A DNA stretch of 64,000 bases, taken from NCBI RefSeq assembly GCF_963583255.1, contig NC_084803.1:3274121-3338120 (forward strand), in the 5' to 3' direction. This DNA comes from Pyrus communis. Lineage: Eukaryota > Streptophyta > Magnoliopsida > Rosales > Rosaceae. Of the stretch, positions 1-11,290 are shown in pieces. Made by a program: the position numbers and the translations under genes. Each line of letters begins with the position of its first letter. Positions within the stretch are counted from its first letter, which is position 1. Under the pieces are notes generated by a model, which saw only the letters and a list, made by a program, of their open reading frames with translations, was not told the origin of the DNA and searched no databases.

Positions 1-6
1 AATTAC

Positions 7-125
7 GAGAATTTTTCAGTGTGCTAAAAACACAATCCAGTAAACCAAGTGTTATAATCCAGTTAGAATATATTATTTTAAGTTTCCAATCAATTATATG
101 ACATTACAGTTGGTGCATTGTTGCA
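7..125. mobile_element. degenerate MITE fragment
   Basis: The stretch opens with GAGAATTTTTCAGTGTGCT and continues with a decayed version of the same sequence seen, better preserved, at 4591-4730. No clear right terminus or target duplication is visible, so only a fragment is called. It lies beyond the 3' end of the cyclophilin gene. Confidence 0.45.
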
Positions 126-335
126 TATGCAAAGAAACAAGACATGGCTTTTGCAAGTCGGTAGGTCTAACAATGTTTACCTGGTCAAACATCGCTGATA
201 TTTCTTGGAGTCTTGTTGCCAAAGCAAGTGTCAGATGTTCTGCGTCCAGAACCTTTGAAAATGTTAAGCCTGCAAAATTGGAAATGACTTACTAGCACAC
301 CACCGTGTCGGTTTTTTAAGCCAATAACCAACTGT

Positions 336-429
336 CACGTGATAATGCGTTATTTGATTTTAAAAACCACCACAATGGCAGCCACGTGACAATGCGTTAA
401 TTGATTTAAAAAACCACCACAATGGCATC
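336..429. repeat. two tandem copies of a 47-bp unit with CACGTG
   Basis: Units at 336-382 and 383-429 both start with CACGTGA and share the run AAACCACCACAATGGCA; they differ at a few positions. Each carries one CACGTG (G-box core). The rest of 130-828 shows no gene and is probably downstream sequence of the minus-strand cyclophilin gene. Confidence 0.75.
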
Positions 430-828
430 CCGAATGCAGGCAAATAGATGAGAGAGAAACAAATTTGACCCAGCTTAACAAGAAACTTGTGCATTTGATT
501 TTCTTAGAACTGCCTAGTTAAGAATTTAAGACTTGTTTGAGGTATATACAAACAGAAATACATCAAAACTGCCTAACCTAATGTTGAGCAGAAAAGATTA
601 CAGTAGGTGACGGCAGCGAAAGCACCAGCTACAATACAGAGGAATACATATGTAGAATCATGCCTTCGGCTGCACTGGTAGGTCAGATGACCCATACAGG
701 TGTGAGATGAACTGCTGTCGAACAATGTAGCTCAAGATTTGAGCTGGCATGCAGCGTAGCAAAGACAACGGGATGAATTCTCATAGCTTCGATTTGGTTT
801 CAAATATTAGGGCATGGCAGAGATGAGA

Positions 829-3698
829 TCAAGTAAGGGATTTGCCAGCCCATTCTAGCTCTCGTCGCTTTTGCTTGGCTTGCAATCGGTTAAACTTCTC
901 TTTTCCCTTCTCCAAAAGAGGGTCATGCACGACGTAGTCATTTAGGTCCTCACTGCGAGACATGTGATCCTGCAATGATTTACGGGAAAATTTAAGCCAT
1001 GGAGAAGCACAAATTAGATAAATAGCAAACTGATATTTGTTCGAAGAATATTTAAAATGAGAAGGGGCGATAGTAGCTAGTTACTGTTATATTACTCCAA
1101 TGAAATGGCATAAATACATATGAACCTATGAATCTTACCTTTCCTTTCTCAGGAGCAAATTTTAACGGAACTGATTTCCAATTGGATAAGTCTTCATCTT
1201 TGCCACCTCCAGATTTAATACCTGGGGCTGTGCCCTTTTCGAATATTCCCTTCTTAAACTTCTCAAGTTTTGCGAGAACCTGAAAGCATCCAATTCATAA
1301 AAACATGGTTATAAATTCACACAAAGTATCTTCTAAAAAAAAAACCACAAAATAAACGGGGTTTCAACTTTTTTTACTAACTACTTTACCATGTCTAAAT
1401 AGAATAAAAAAGTGAATCACTTGGCCTACTCCCAGGGCCGAAGGGAAGGCAGGAGAGTAAAGAGGTAAATCGAGAAAACAATACATAAAAAGGCCCAATA
1501 ACACATACTTCATCTTCTCGTCCTTGATTTCTACGCTTCCTCTGTTTCTGCAATTGTCTTCCTCTTTCAGCTTCACCCAGCAACTGTAAGTCTGCATCAG
1601 CGTTTGCCACGCGCTCAGCTCTTGCCTCGGATCCTATCCCTTTTTTCTTCAAGGACAGCTTATCCACCTTTTGTTGATCATCATCAATGCTTTCAACATT
1701 GGACCTGGCAAAAAGGAGATGAAGAGATTATTGTGAAGATATTTCAGATGTTTTGTCTCTGTGACAGTGTCTGAATTCAAAATGTTTACCTTGATGTAGG
1801 TATTTCATGCCGCTTTGGGCTAGATCTCCCTGCATATGGATGTGACAAGTTAAGAAAATGGACATAATTTTATTAAGGCAGTACAAAGCATTGTCAAATT
1901 ATACGGCAACCAATCATGCATCCAATCAGGAGAAAATATAATACACCGAGGAGAATTAGATACCACTTTTCAGCTTTGGCTTTGGTGGGAGATCTCCTAA
2001 ATCCGTTCGTTTCTTGAGTATTTGCTGGCGCATTCTTGCATCAAAGTTGGCCTCATCATCATCATCATCATCGCTATGATCAACGGTATTATAAAATTTG
2101 GACTCTGAGTCTTTCTTGGGCTCTTCTTTCTTGGAGCTTAGAGCTTCTCTGACAGATAACTGTACATGCCTTGTTTTGGCATCAATGTTCTGCGTACAAA
2201 AACATTTGTCAAAGATAAGTCCTTTGGATTATCAATTTCTAAGTGAGTAAGACCGGACCATGCATATGTAGATTACCAATCACATTCAAAATGAAAACAA
2301 ATGGACCTAAATTAGCAAAATTACAACAGTTTTATATAAACAAGGCATCACAAAAAGGATGCCTGATAATTACCGATTCATTAAACGGAACTTCGTCCTT
2401 CAGAAGACGAGGATCATCCAATACATCGTGGCTGCTCTTGATTTTGGTCTTTACAGCTGCCAACTCTCTCTCCTCTTCTTCAGCTTCTTCTCCAAATGAA
2501 AGCAAGTTCAGCTTTCTGCATTTTTTAAACAAACCATGCGCATAAGATACCGAAGAAGCGTAGTGACAGTTTAGATAACATATATCATGGCAAATACATT
2601 TTCTTTTCAGACACAGGTGTACAAAAACAAATTAACATTCACACAAATGCACACGTACACATTCCTTCAGGCAAGGAAGAAGCTTACTTTACAGTTTTCT
2701 TCTTTGTGTCTTTGTTGTCAGTATCATTTGTGGATTCCTTCGAAGGCTTTGCACGTGCCCTTGGAACAATATCATCAAAGGGATTCCATAACACCTAAAA
2801 CACAGATTTTGACAGCAAAAATAAAATAGAACAGGAAAAAAATCACATAAGCATATAGAAAGAGGAAAGCTTAAGGTTACTCAAGGACCAGGTTTAGCTA
2901 CCTCTACTGATAGTATCCTTGGGGGTGGGTCCAAAGGCCTATCCTCCTTGTCAGTTTCGAGTTCACCCAACCGCACAAGATTATAGATTGAATCCCCAGT
3001 CACCTGAAAAACAATACAAACAACAAAAGAATGAGTTCGGTTCCTTGGTCTTCTATAAAGCTAAACTGCCAGTGCCGGAATTGAAGTTAATCATCACCTT
3101 TCCGAAGATGGTATGCTTCTTGTCAAGCCAATCACTCCGATCCAAGTTCATGAAAAACTGGCTCCCATTCGAATTGGGTGTACCGGCATTTGCACAAGCA
3201 ACTAAACCCCTATGCTTGAATCTCAAACGCGAATGAAACTCATCAGGAAACACACCACCGTAAATACTCTCACCCCCTGCAAAAATGCACCCAACAATTC
3301 AAGTTCAAAATTTCAAAATCCCAAATCCAAAGCAACCCAGATCACTATACTAATTCCTGAACCGAAATTCTCATTCTTTTTAGCAATTACCCAACTTAAG
3401 TTCAAAATCCAAAACTGAAGTAACCTAGAGAACAATACAAATCCACGAATCGAAATTCTCAATCTTTTTTTAAATTACCTGTGCCGGTGCCGGTGGGGTC
3501 GCCGCCCTGAACCAGAAAGCCTTTGATGATGCGGTGGAAGATGGTGTTGTCGTAGTATCCTTCGAGGCAGAGCTGGACGAAGTTCCTGACAGCCTTCGGG
3601 GCCTCTTTGGGCCAGAGCTCCACGTCCAGCGGCCCGTGCGTCGTTTGCAGCACCACCTTCCCCTTCGTCGGCGGCTCCAACACGTATATCGACGACAT
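829..3698 (-). CDS. CYP57: peptidyl-prolyl isomerase CYP57 / CWC27-like cyclophilin
   Basis: Ten coding exons read right to left: 3698-3479, 3276-3098, 3003-2902, 2794-2688, 2515-2374, 2189-1964, 1829-1790, 1704-1509, 1279-1139, 969-829. All have GT/AG borders and consistent phases, giving about 497 residues. The start [14 protein letters not shown] is the only ATG that opens the cyclophilin fold. Residues 1-165 or so form the cyclophilin domain ([44 protein letters not shown]). In the [20 protein letters not shown] stretch the catalytic-loop region is Asp-Trp-Leu-Asp-Lys-Lys-His, with Trp present. The rest is a charged acidic/basic tail with coiled-coil character ending in [13 protein letters not shown], typical of CWC27/SDCCAG10-type spliceosomal cyclophilins. 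Arabidopsis CYP57 has a similar length. Family knowledge places it in the nucleus with spliceosomal complexes; whether it is catalytically active is not shown here. The donor of exon 6 is ambiguous between 1964 and 1967 (both in phase). Confidence 0.93.
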
Positions 3699-4302
3699 TG
3701 CTCACGGACTGAGGCGCTGCAGGAGATTTGAGTCCACTGGGGATTTGGGAATTCGATTGTTATCTGAGTATTTCTGGTTGGCGAATTGGGGGAGAAGGGT
3801 TTTTCATTTTCGATTCCGCCGGTTGGTGACGACGTCGTTTTGGTGATATTTTGGCTTTTGGCTTCCGCAGATCCGCGGGCATGAGACTTGGTAGCCTTTG
3901 GAGAAGTTGGTATTTCGAAAAATTAATTTACTCATTCAAGTGTTAACATGTCATTAAGCTTTAGTGTAGAAGAAAAATTTATATGAAACTGAGGTTGTCA
4001 TTTGGCAATGTGATAAAAAAAGTAAATCGAAAAAAATATCGTGCGTTCGTCCAATTGGAAACATTTGATAAAAAACAAAGATATCACGTGTTCAAGGTTT
4101 TTCACAAATTCTAATTATTTCTTGATAACACATATCATCTAGTGAATTGTTCTATTTTCAATACTATTACTTTGCATACACAATATTCAGTAAGTTATTT
4201 TCATAGTGTGCCGGTTCAAGAGAGGTTTAAGAAATATGAGTAAGCAAAGTAGGGATGAGTCATAACATTTTAAGAGCACATAGTAACAAAGACACCATAA
4301 TT

Positions 4303-4446
4303 ATATTTTTTTAACAAACGATATTATCTACACTAAGGAGAGGAGGTGAGCTTAGCCTCGCAATGAGCTATCAATAATGTGGTTCAAATTCGCATTTTGT
4401 GAGAATCGAACCTAAGATCTCTCACTTACAAATGAAGATGAATATC
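4303..4446 (-). mobile_element. SINE, tRNA-like, 5'-degenerate
   Basis: Read on the minus strand it contains a box-B-like GGTTCGATTCTC, then the family body (GAACCACATTATTGATAGCT) and ends in TTTGTTAAAAAAA. It is flanked by an imperfect direct repeat: ACACCATAATT at 4292-4302 and ACACCCTAATT at 4447-4457 (10 of 11). The same family is at 39,194-39,358 and, degraded, near 44,620. Confidence 0.7.
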
Positions 4447-4590
4447 ACACCCTAATTTTGAATAGGTAATCTTTTCTTTAATCAAGTTGTAGTGAATTTG
4501 AATTAGAGATCTCTTTTAAAATTAAGAAAAAAAAATACAACTAAACTAAGAACTAGTCGTTATTAACCGTAATTGAATACTATCATACTA

Positions 4591-4730
4591 GAGATTTTTC
4601 AGTATGCCGGGAACACGGTTGGTACACTCAATGTAATAATACAATTATTTGATTTTTTTTTAATTCAATCAATTGTAATATGACACTTAGTGTACCTAAT
4701 GGTGTTTCTGACAGATTGAAAATTTTCTCC
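4591..4730. mobile_element. MITE with about 40-bp imperfect terminal inverted repeats
   Basis: The left end GAGATTTTTCAGTATGCCGG is matched by the reverse complement of the right end, which reads GGAGAAAATTTTCAATCTGT; both arms continue into GGTACACT...GT. TACTA occurs on both sides (4586-4590, 4731-4735), a possible 5-bp target duplication. The rest of 3,700-5,170 (the gap between the divergent cyclophilin and kinase genes) holds the SINE above and otherwise AT-rich sequence with no gene I can support. Confidence 0.65.
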
Positions 4731-5279
4731 TACTATACATTGTTTTATTAAGCCACTTGTCTCCCTATGAAAAATTGTAAACATAGTTTGTAACTTGATA
4801 GCCAACAGTCAAGCCGAATACTTGTAATTGGTAACCTCTCTACAACATAGATATCAAACAACTACCAATCCTTGAACAAATTTTGTTCAACAAAAACATT
4901 TTTGTTCCTCTCAAAGTCCCATTTCCCTCTTTGTTTGTTTGATTTGTCTTAAAGCTTCAACAAAAATCCAAACCTAAGTAGAAGTCCTTTTATTTGGTCA
5001 TGGCCAGGTCAAAACTTGCCTAAATCAAGCCAACGGACGAGAGTCAGTTAAAAGTTAGTTACGTTACATTTTCCATGTTTAGCCAAGCATGTGATTCCAC
5101 AGTTCCACAACCACACCAACAGAAAGCCCTAATCAGCTAACCTTCTTCCTTTCTTCTTTCCCCTTTCCTCTTTTCTTGCGTCTCAAGCTTTCCCGGAGCG
5201 GTGGACGTGGAGGGTGGTGCCATTGGCAGCGGCATTGGTGCGTGTTTGTGCTAGTGCTGCGCTGGTGGCGTCACGCAAA

Positions 5280-8153
5280 ATGGCCTCCCATTACTCCTCG
5301 GACGACGCCGTTCCACCCATCAATGCAACTGCCGTGGCTGTCGACAAGGACAATAAGAACAGCAACTATGCTGTCCGGTGGGCTATTGATCATCTTGTAG
5401 CCGCCAGCACTAATCCGTACATCATCCTCATCCATGTCAAGCACAAAAACAATCGTAGGTACCCTCTATTTTCTCTGCTTCATTTTCGAAACACATTGTT
5501 TGGCCTTGTCAACGTGATTTCTTTGTTTCTTTTCGGAGTTACGCAGAAAGTGATGCTGATTCGGGTGGTAATAATGGACGTGGTGTTTTCGTTCCTTACC
5601 GTGCATATTGCGCTCGTAAAGGGGTACGTACGTGCATCTTTCCTATCACAGATGTGATGTGTTACGCGTAATATCGCTTGAAGGGGGTCTAAAAGGTTTG
5701 ATTTGATTTTACTTTTTCAAATTTTAGGCACAAGTGAAAGAGGTTATCCTTGATGACAGTGATGTTGCAAAAGCACTTTTGGAATATGTCAATTGCAACT
5801 ACCTCAATACTATTGTAGTTGGTGCATCAGCAAGGAATGCTCTTACAAGGTTTAAATCTCTCCCTCTCCCTCTCCCTCTCCCTCTCTCTCTCTAGCTACG
5901 TTCTGATGCTGTGGTTCTTCACAGGAAGCTTAAAAGTGGGAATGATGTGCCCAGCAGCATTGTAAAATTAGCGCCGGAATTCTGTTCTGTATACGTAATT
6001 CAGAAAGGGAAGATGTTGTCAACAAGAACTGCAAAGAGGCCAGTGGTTAATACTGCAGTTCCACCCAAACAGCCATCCTCCCAGGGACTTCCATATCATA
6101 TCCCAGCAGATAATAATGAATTTGAAAACGGAGTTAGGTACGTATTTTAATTGCTTCTCTTCAGGGCAACGTGTTAAGAAACTCTCACTTCTTCTCAGTT
6201 TTCTTCAACTCTGATCTCCTTTAATTGCACGGTTGAGGTTTTTGCAAAGCGTCATGTCTTTAAGTAAGACAAAACATCGTGCAGTGAGAATTTCTCTTAT
6301 GCTAACAAGTTGTGGTTTTTGTAATGCTGTTGGTGGAAGCAGAGGACAGCCTGCATCAAGGGGAGGGTGGAAGGTTCCAGGATCGGTCAAAATGCCTGCA
6401 GCGCGCGAGAGGACAAGGAGTGCTCCGAACAATCTCTTGTTGGATATTAATGTTGACATGGCTAACCATACTGCAGCACGGTCTTCGCTTAGCAACCGCA
6501 CTTCGAATGCTGATGAAAGTGACTTTTCAATGCCATTATTTGGATCAGTGGATATGACAAACCAATGTTTCGATTTCTCTAGTACATTAAATTCTCCCAA
6601 GGACTCATCCAGACAATCTGCAGTACGTTTATATTAATTTGGTAGCATAAAAATTTATAAATCAAGGCCTAGATAAAAGAATAATCTGGCTGTTAACTGT
6701 TTGATCGATTACAGCGGGATATGGAGGCTGAAATGCGAAGATTAAAGCTCGAATTGAAGCAAACAATGGACATGTACAGCTCGGCCTGCAAAGAAGCAAT
6801 CTCGGCGAAAAATAAGGCTAACGAGCTTAGTCAGTGGATGCAGGAGGCGCGAAAGTTCGAGGAAGTGAAGCTTGCTGAACAGACGGCCCTTGCCATTGTG
6901 GAAATGGAGAAGGCTAAGTGCAAAGCAGCTATAGAAGCAGCTGAGGCGTCGCAGAAGTTGGCGGAGATGGAAGCTCAGAGAAGAAGACAGGCAGAGATGA
7001 AGGCAAAGAAAGAGGCAGAAGAGAAGAACCGGGCGTTGAATGCTTTGGCACATAATGATCTCCGGTATAGGAAGTACACCATTGAAGAAATTGAAGAAGC
7101 TACGGAAAATTTTGAACCGGCGAATAAAATTGGTGAGGGTGGATATGGACCCGTATACAAAGGCAAACTCGATCACACGCTGGTTGCCATCAAAGTTTTG
7201 AGACCTGATGCTGCTCAAGGGAGGAAGCAATTCCAACAGGAAGTATGCTATTGATAAAATTTTGAGATTTGAAATATTACATAAACATTGTACTATGGGA
7301 AAATAAACAAAAAACGAAATGGTTATCAAATGGGATCATATTTTGTGTTGACATGCAGGTTGAGGTCCTGAGCTGCATTAGATATCCTAACATGGTTCTC
7401 CTCCTTGGTGCCTGCCCTGAATTCGGATGCCTAGTATACGAATACATGGAATACGGAAGCTTAGAAGATCGGTTATTTAGAAGAGGTAACACCCCCTCAA
7501 TTTCGTGGAGGAGACGGTTCAAGATAGCTGCTGAAATTTCAACAACACTTCATTTCCTTCACCAAGCAAAGCCGGAACCCCTTGTACACCGTGACCTAAA
7601 GCCAGCAAACATCCTATTAGACCGGAACTTTGTGAGCAAGATCAGTGATGTAGGGCTAGCACGCTTAGTTCCAGCATCTGTAGCAGACGAGGTGACACAA
7701 TACCACATGACTGCAGCCGCTGGAACATTTTGTTACATCGATCCTGAGTACCAACAAACTGGCATGTTAACAACAAAATCGGATATATACTCGTTGGGGA
7801 TAGTACTACTCCAAATCATCACAGCCAAGCCTGCCATGGGACTTGCTCACCATGTTAGGAGGTCCATCGAGAAGGGAATATTTTCAGAGATGCTTGATCC
7901 AGCAGTGACTGACTGGCCAATTGAAGAGGCTCTAGCGTTCGCTAACTTGGCATTACAATGCACAGAGCTAAGGAAGAAGGACAGGCCCGACCTTGGCACA
8001 GTTGTAGTGCCAGAACTTATACGGTTAAGAGACTTTGGAAGGACCGGTGACACTACTCCTCCTGGGTTCAGTTATAGTCCAAGCTCCACGTCACGTCCTT
8101 CCACATCAAGAACATCAACTACAAATAGTCAGGTTTGTAACATTAACTGGTAG
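5280..8153 (+). CDS. USP-coiled-coil-protein kinase (RLCK-IX / PUB35-52-like) without U-box
   Basis: Seven exons: 5280-5454, 5547-5623, 5728-5849, 5925-6137, 6343-6622, 6715-7242, 7359-8132 or on to the stop at 8153; about 729 residues. Residues 15-165 or so are a universal-stress-protein (adenine-nucleotide hydrolase-like) domain ([38 protein letters not shown]). A Lys/Glu/Ala-rich coiled coil covers about 290-400. The kinase starts near 410 ([13 protein letters not shown]) with GEGGYG at 429-434, VAIK Lys at about 449, HRDLKPAN with Asp near 544, and DVG near 562 in place of DFG, a form I recall from this family. Relatives named PUB34/35/51/52 end in a U-box E3 domain; here the protein stops soon after the kinase, so it should be a kinase without ligase activity. 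After CAG at 8132 the reading frame either runs on six codons to TAG, or splices GT/AG to 8306 (EPLNKSSS then stop). The exon 1/2 junction has a second in-frame solution. ATG 5280 was chosen because no earlier in-frame ATG exists. Confidence 0.88.
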
Positions 8154-8871
8154 ACTCGTTTGGACGCTGCTATTGAAGAAAATAAGAGAGGGAAACATGG
8201 GTGCATAATAACTATTTTAGAGTGCTAATAACAATTCTCATTCGTATTTTCTATTATAGTTTTTATCTGCTATCGTCTTAATTATGCTACATTGTTGAAA
8301 ACCAGGAGCCACTGAATAAGAGTAGCTCCGGGGGCGGAGTTGACATATAGTGCCGAAGTACAAAGAAGACGAAGACAATTCAAAAGCACCCGATGACGCG
8401 AGGAACAAAAGGCCGGAAAGCTAGTTACAATTGAAGAAGCTGAAGGAGTGTTTGTAGATAATAGGAAACTGATACCAGAAAAAAAGAAAAAGTTGATATT
8501 CTTAGGCTTCTTTCACTGATTGGTTTAAGCTAATCTTTGGTGGGTTTGTGATTAGTAAATCATTGTTCTTTAACTTTGTACTTTGTGTTCATGCTGTGCC
8601 TGTCCATAATCTTTTCCTTTTGGATTATAAGACGATCACTGCCCTCTGCAGTTGAAGTTTGAGAAGATTAAAGCGTGGTGACTCAAAAGGAAACCTGGAA
8701 GAATGTATGTACTTAGCTGAAAACTGGAGGCCTAAAAGAAGTCGGTAAATTTTATTTATTTGAGCAATAATCTAATCAAATCTAATCTAAATGGGAGTGG
8801 AATCCGAACTTGGGTGCAAATGGACCGAGAAACATACTACTTTAATCAACTTGGTTATGCATAAGTCTGCG

Positions 8872-9306
8872 CAGAGGCGGAGCCATGAAAAGACCAGAAT
8901 GGTCCCGGGCCCATCCTGACATTTTTTTTTTCACACAAAAAGGTTTAGTATTTATAATTTTCAAGGTTTTTCATAGGCTTAGGGCACCAATCCAACGTTT
9001 TTACTTTAATTTATTTAATTGGGTTTGATTTGAGGTTGGTGGCTCCTATGGAGTTTGGGCAATCTGTTGCTTGTACTTTGAGGAGGACTTGGTTTTGGGA
9101 ACAGTGGAGGGAGAGAGAGGAAGAAAGTCATATAGGTTTGGGGTTTAGATTTAATGAAGAGAATGATGAGGACAACACCATACCAGACCTAAAAGACGTT
9201 GGTCGGTTATTCACCACACGACATAGTAATTTATGGAAGATCAGGAGAGCGTTTTAGATTGAGACATTTGGGTCCCTTCTAAACTAAAATTTTGGCTCTA
9301 CCACTG
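8872..9306. mobile_element. non-autonomous hAT element, 435 bp
   Basis: Terminal inverted repeats are CAGAGGCGGAGCCA on the left and CAGTGGTAGAGCCA (reverse complement of the right end). A perfect 8-bp target duplication AGTCTGCG flanks it (8864-8871 and 9307-9314), the hAT hallmark. No transposase is present; a 75-codon reading frame inside is not supported as a gene. Confidence 0.9.
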
Positions 9307-9314
9307 AGTCTGCG

Positions 9315-9900
9315 AGTTGAGATAGGTGGATTAGAAGAGCAAAAAGTTAGTGAAATAGTTGTGAGATATCCTTATTCCAAATAAGAGAAGTCCATCTTAC
9401 AAAGAAAGGTATAACTAAAGTCTAAAGAAGAAGGAGTACAAAGTGATTCCAAAGGTGGATTATGTTTGCAGAAAGGCATCAGAAAAACAGTAGAAACTAG
9501 AGGTAGAGGATTAGATTGTCATTGAAGCCTTTCTTAGGATTCCTTTTCCCATGAAATTGAAAGAATGCAAAAATACAGGCTCCAAATGACATGAAAGTAG
9601 CTAGCAAAATTAGCGCAAATAAAATGGGTACAAACTCCTAATTGAAATATAACTGGGTACACTAAACAGATAATACCAATGCAATATGGGTGTGCATGAA
9701 AAAAAAAAGAAAAGTGAACCGTATGTAAGTCACAATTTAGTGTCATTTTACCGTATGTTTAGTGTCACTTTAGTTTTTCTTAATTAAAAATTTGTAACCG
9801 ATTTTATTGGTGCGTATTTTCCTTGAGTAATTAATCCTCGTTCTACATATTTAATAAGAGAAGTATGTAAATCAAACCTTTTGAGGTGCCATACACACGC
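9315..9900. other. intergenic, no gene seen
   Basis: AT-rich sequence between the hAT element and the promoter of the proline-rich gene. Reading frames are short and lack family features. Confidence 0.6.
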
Positions 9901-9903
9901 TTG

Positions 9904-9909
9904 TATAAA
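9904..9909 (+). promoter_or_regulatory. TATA box of the proline-rich protein gene
   Basis: TATAAA followed by a GC-rich AGGGCGG lies about 80 bp before the first in-frame ATG (9987), which suits a transcription start near 9935. Confidence 0.65.
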
Positions 9910-9973
9910 GGGCGGATAAGTAGAACAAAGTTTTCTCAAGGCCACACCATAACTTGGTCAGTTGTCAAAGGTT

Positions 9974-9994
9974 ATGCCTCTGTCAGATGAGTAA
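9974..9994 (+). promoter_or_regulatory. six-codon uORF overlapping the main start
   Basis: ATG at 9974 opens MPLSDE and stops with TAA at 9992-9994. This is in another frame and overlaps the first main-frame ATG (9987). Ribosomes using it would bypass 9987 and could reinitiate at ATG 10014. Use of it is inference. Confidence 0.4.
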
Positions 9995-10562
9995 TTCCAA
10001 AGATCTACTATCCATGGCAAGGAAATGGATTCCCCGGTCCTTCAAGGCGGCGGTTTTCGGCCTGATCATGTTTGCCGGGTTGACATATGAAGATCAAACG
10101 GTGGATCCTGAGACTGGTTTACTATGCATCAGTGAATGCGGTACATGTCCAGTCCTATGTTCACCACCTCCTTCTCCTGAACTGGAGCCTTCAGGTCCGC
10201 TGCCATCACCACCACAATCACCGCCACCAGTGCACCACTCTCCACCTCAATATTACTACATTTCTCCGCCGCCCTCACCACCGAAACAATCACCATCACC
10301 ACCTTCCTCACCGCCAAAACAATCCCCGTCACCCCCATCATATTCTTCGAAAGGCGCTCCTCCTCCTCCTCCTCGGTTTGTCTACTTCTACGACATGCCT
10401 CCTGCCGGTCCAGTGCCAACAGCAACAACAGGAACAGGAGTGGTGAACAACAATCCACTTCCTAACTACTTTTACACCTCCATGGGTTCTTCTCCTTCTT
10501 CTGTTCGTGTCTTGCTTTTGTTCATCTTGTTAGCTCATCATCTTGTGTTTTCTTTTTGGTGA
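9987..10562 (+). CDS. proline-rich, extensin-like protein, probably GPI-anchored
   Basis: Single exon, 191 residues from ATG 9987 (182 from ATG 10014). The N-terminal part has a short hydrophobic stretch (AAVFGLIMFAGL) that could be a signal peptide, better placed if translation starts at 10014. A small Cys cluster (LLCISECGTCPVLCSPPP) precedes a Pro/Ser-rich segment with SPPPSP and SPSPPS motifs (PPSPPKQSPSPPS repeated), a PPPPP block and aromatic YYY and VYFYD patches. The C-terminus ends in a hydrophobic tail (VRVLLLFILLAHHLVF) after a small-residue patch (GSSPSS), as expected for a GPI-attachment signal. Family knowledge suggests a hydroxyproline-rich cell-wall/plasma-membrane glycoprotein; the specific role is unknown. 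Confidence 0.8.
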   Translation: MSNSKDLLSMARKWIPRSFKAAVFGLIMFAGLTYEDQTVDPETGLLCISECGTCPVLCSPPPSPELEPSGPLPSPPQSPPPVHHSPPQYYYISPPPSPPKQSPSPPSSPPKQSPSPPSYSSKGAPPPPPRFVYFYDMPPAGPVPTATTGTGVVNNNPLPNYFYTSMGSSPSSVRVLLLFILLAHHLVFSFW

Positions 10563-11290
10563 GAAGTATAGAATTAGACTGTTACTCTGCCATAAATTTC
10601 AGTTTTTGAATTTGTATTGCCATAGAGGCATTGAGCAAATCTTGGGTGATGTATATAGACTCCTACTTGTATTTAAAATTTTATTTGTTAATTATTCTTT
10701 TTTATGTAAATTTTGAAGGTGATTTAATTTGTGATCTAGTTTCACTTCGAGCGATAGAAATGAGGATCCGAACTTAGTGTAGGTCGTCCTAAACAAACAA
10801 TAACTATGTATAAATCGATTTGAAAATCTATCTAGAAATTAATATAAGTTTTCTTGTGATTTATATAGTTGCTTTATTATCAATTCATTCATGTTATAAC
10901 ACGTGAATTAATAACGCTCAGAATTGTGTAACCATTACAATTACAAATTTCTCAAGCAGAAATAAGATAAAATGAAACTCAGTCATACTCTGTATCACTT
11001 TAACATGAAAATGAAAAAAAGGCATTTTATTTTATTTTTATCTGTTTTCAATTTTTAATAAAACTGGAAAATCAAAAGAAAATTTACCTCTTAAAGTGGG
11101 CCCATAGAGGCCCAATAAGCCCAGCAAAGAGTTCGATCCAGATCCCAATCGCGGCAAATCATATCGAAACTGAGCAACGAACTCCATAGCAGCAGCAGCA
11201 GATCTGAAAATCTGCATTTCCCTCCGATACGTCCAAACCCCTAACCGGAGGGTCCGAGATCCGAAACCTCCATCGGAGCTCCAGCATCCG
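10563..11290. other. intergenic: 3' region of proline-rich gene and 5' region of COG8
   Basis: AT-rich with no coding evidence. From about 11,100 it turns GC-richer and probably includes the COG8 5' leader. Confidence 0.6.

Noticed and set aside
5214..5279. 22-residue N-terminal extension of the USP-kinase
   Set aside because: The extension would start at GTG; the first in-frame ATG is 5280 and fits the family N-terminus.
9030..9257. 75-codon frame 3' of the kinase gene
   Set aside because: Lies wholly inside the 435-bp hAT element, starts with a non-ATG codon and has no recognisable domain.
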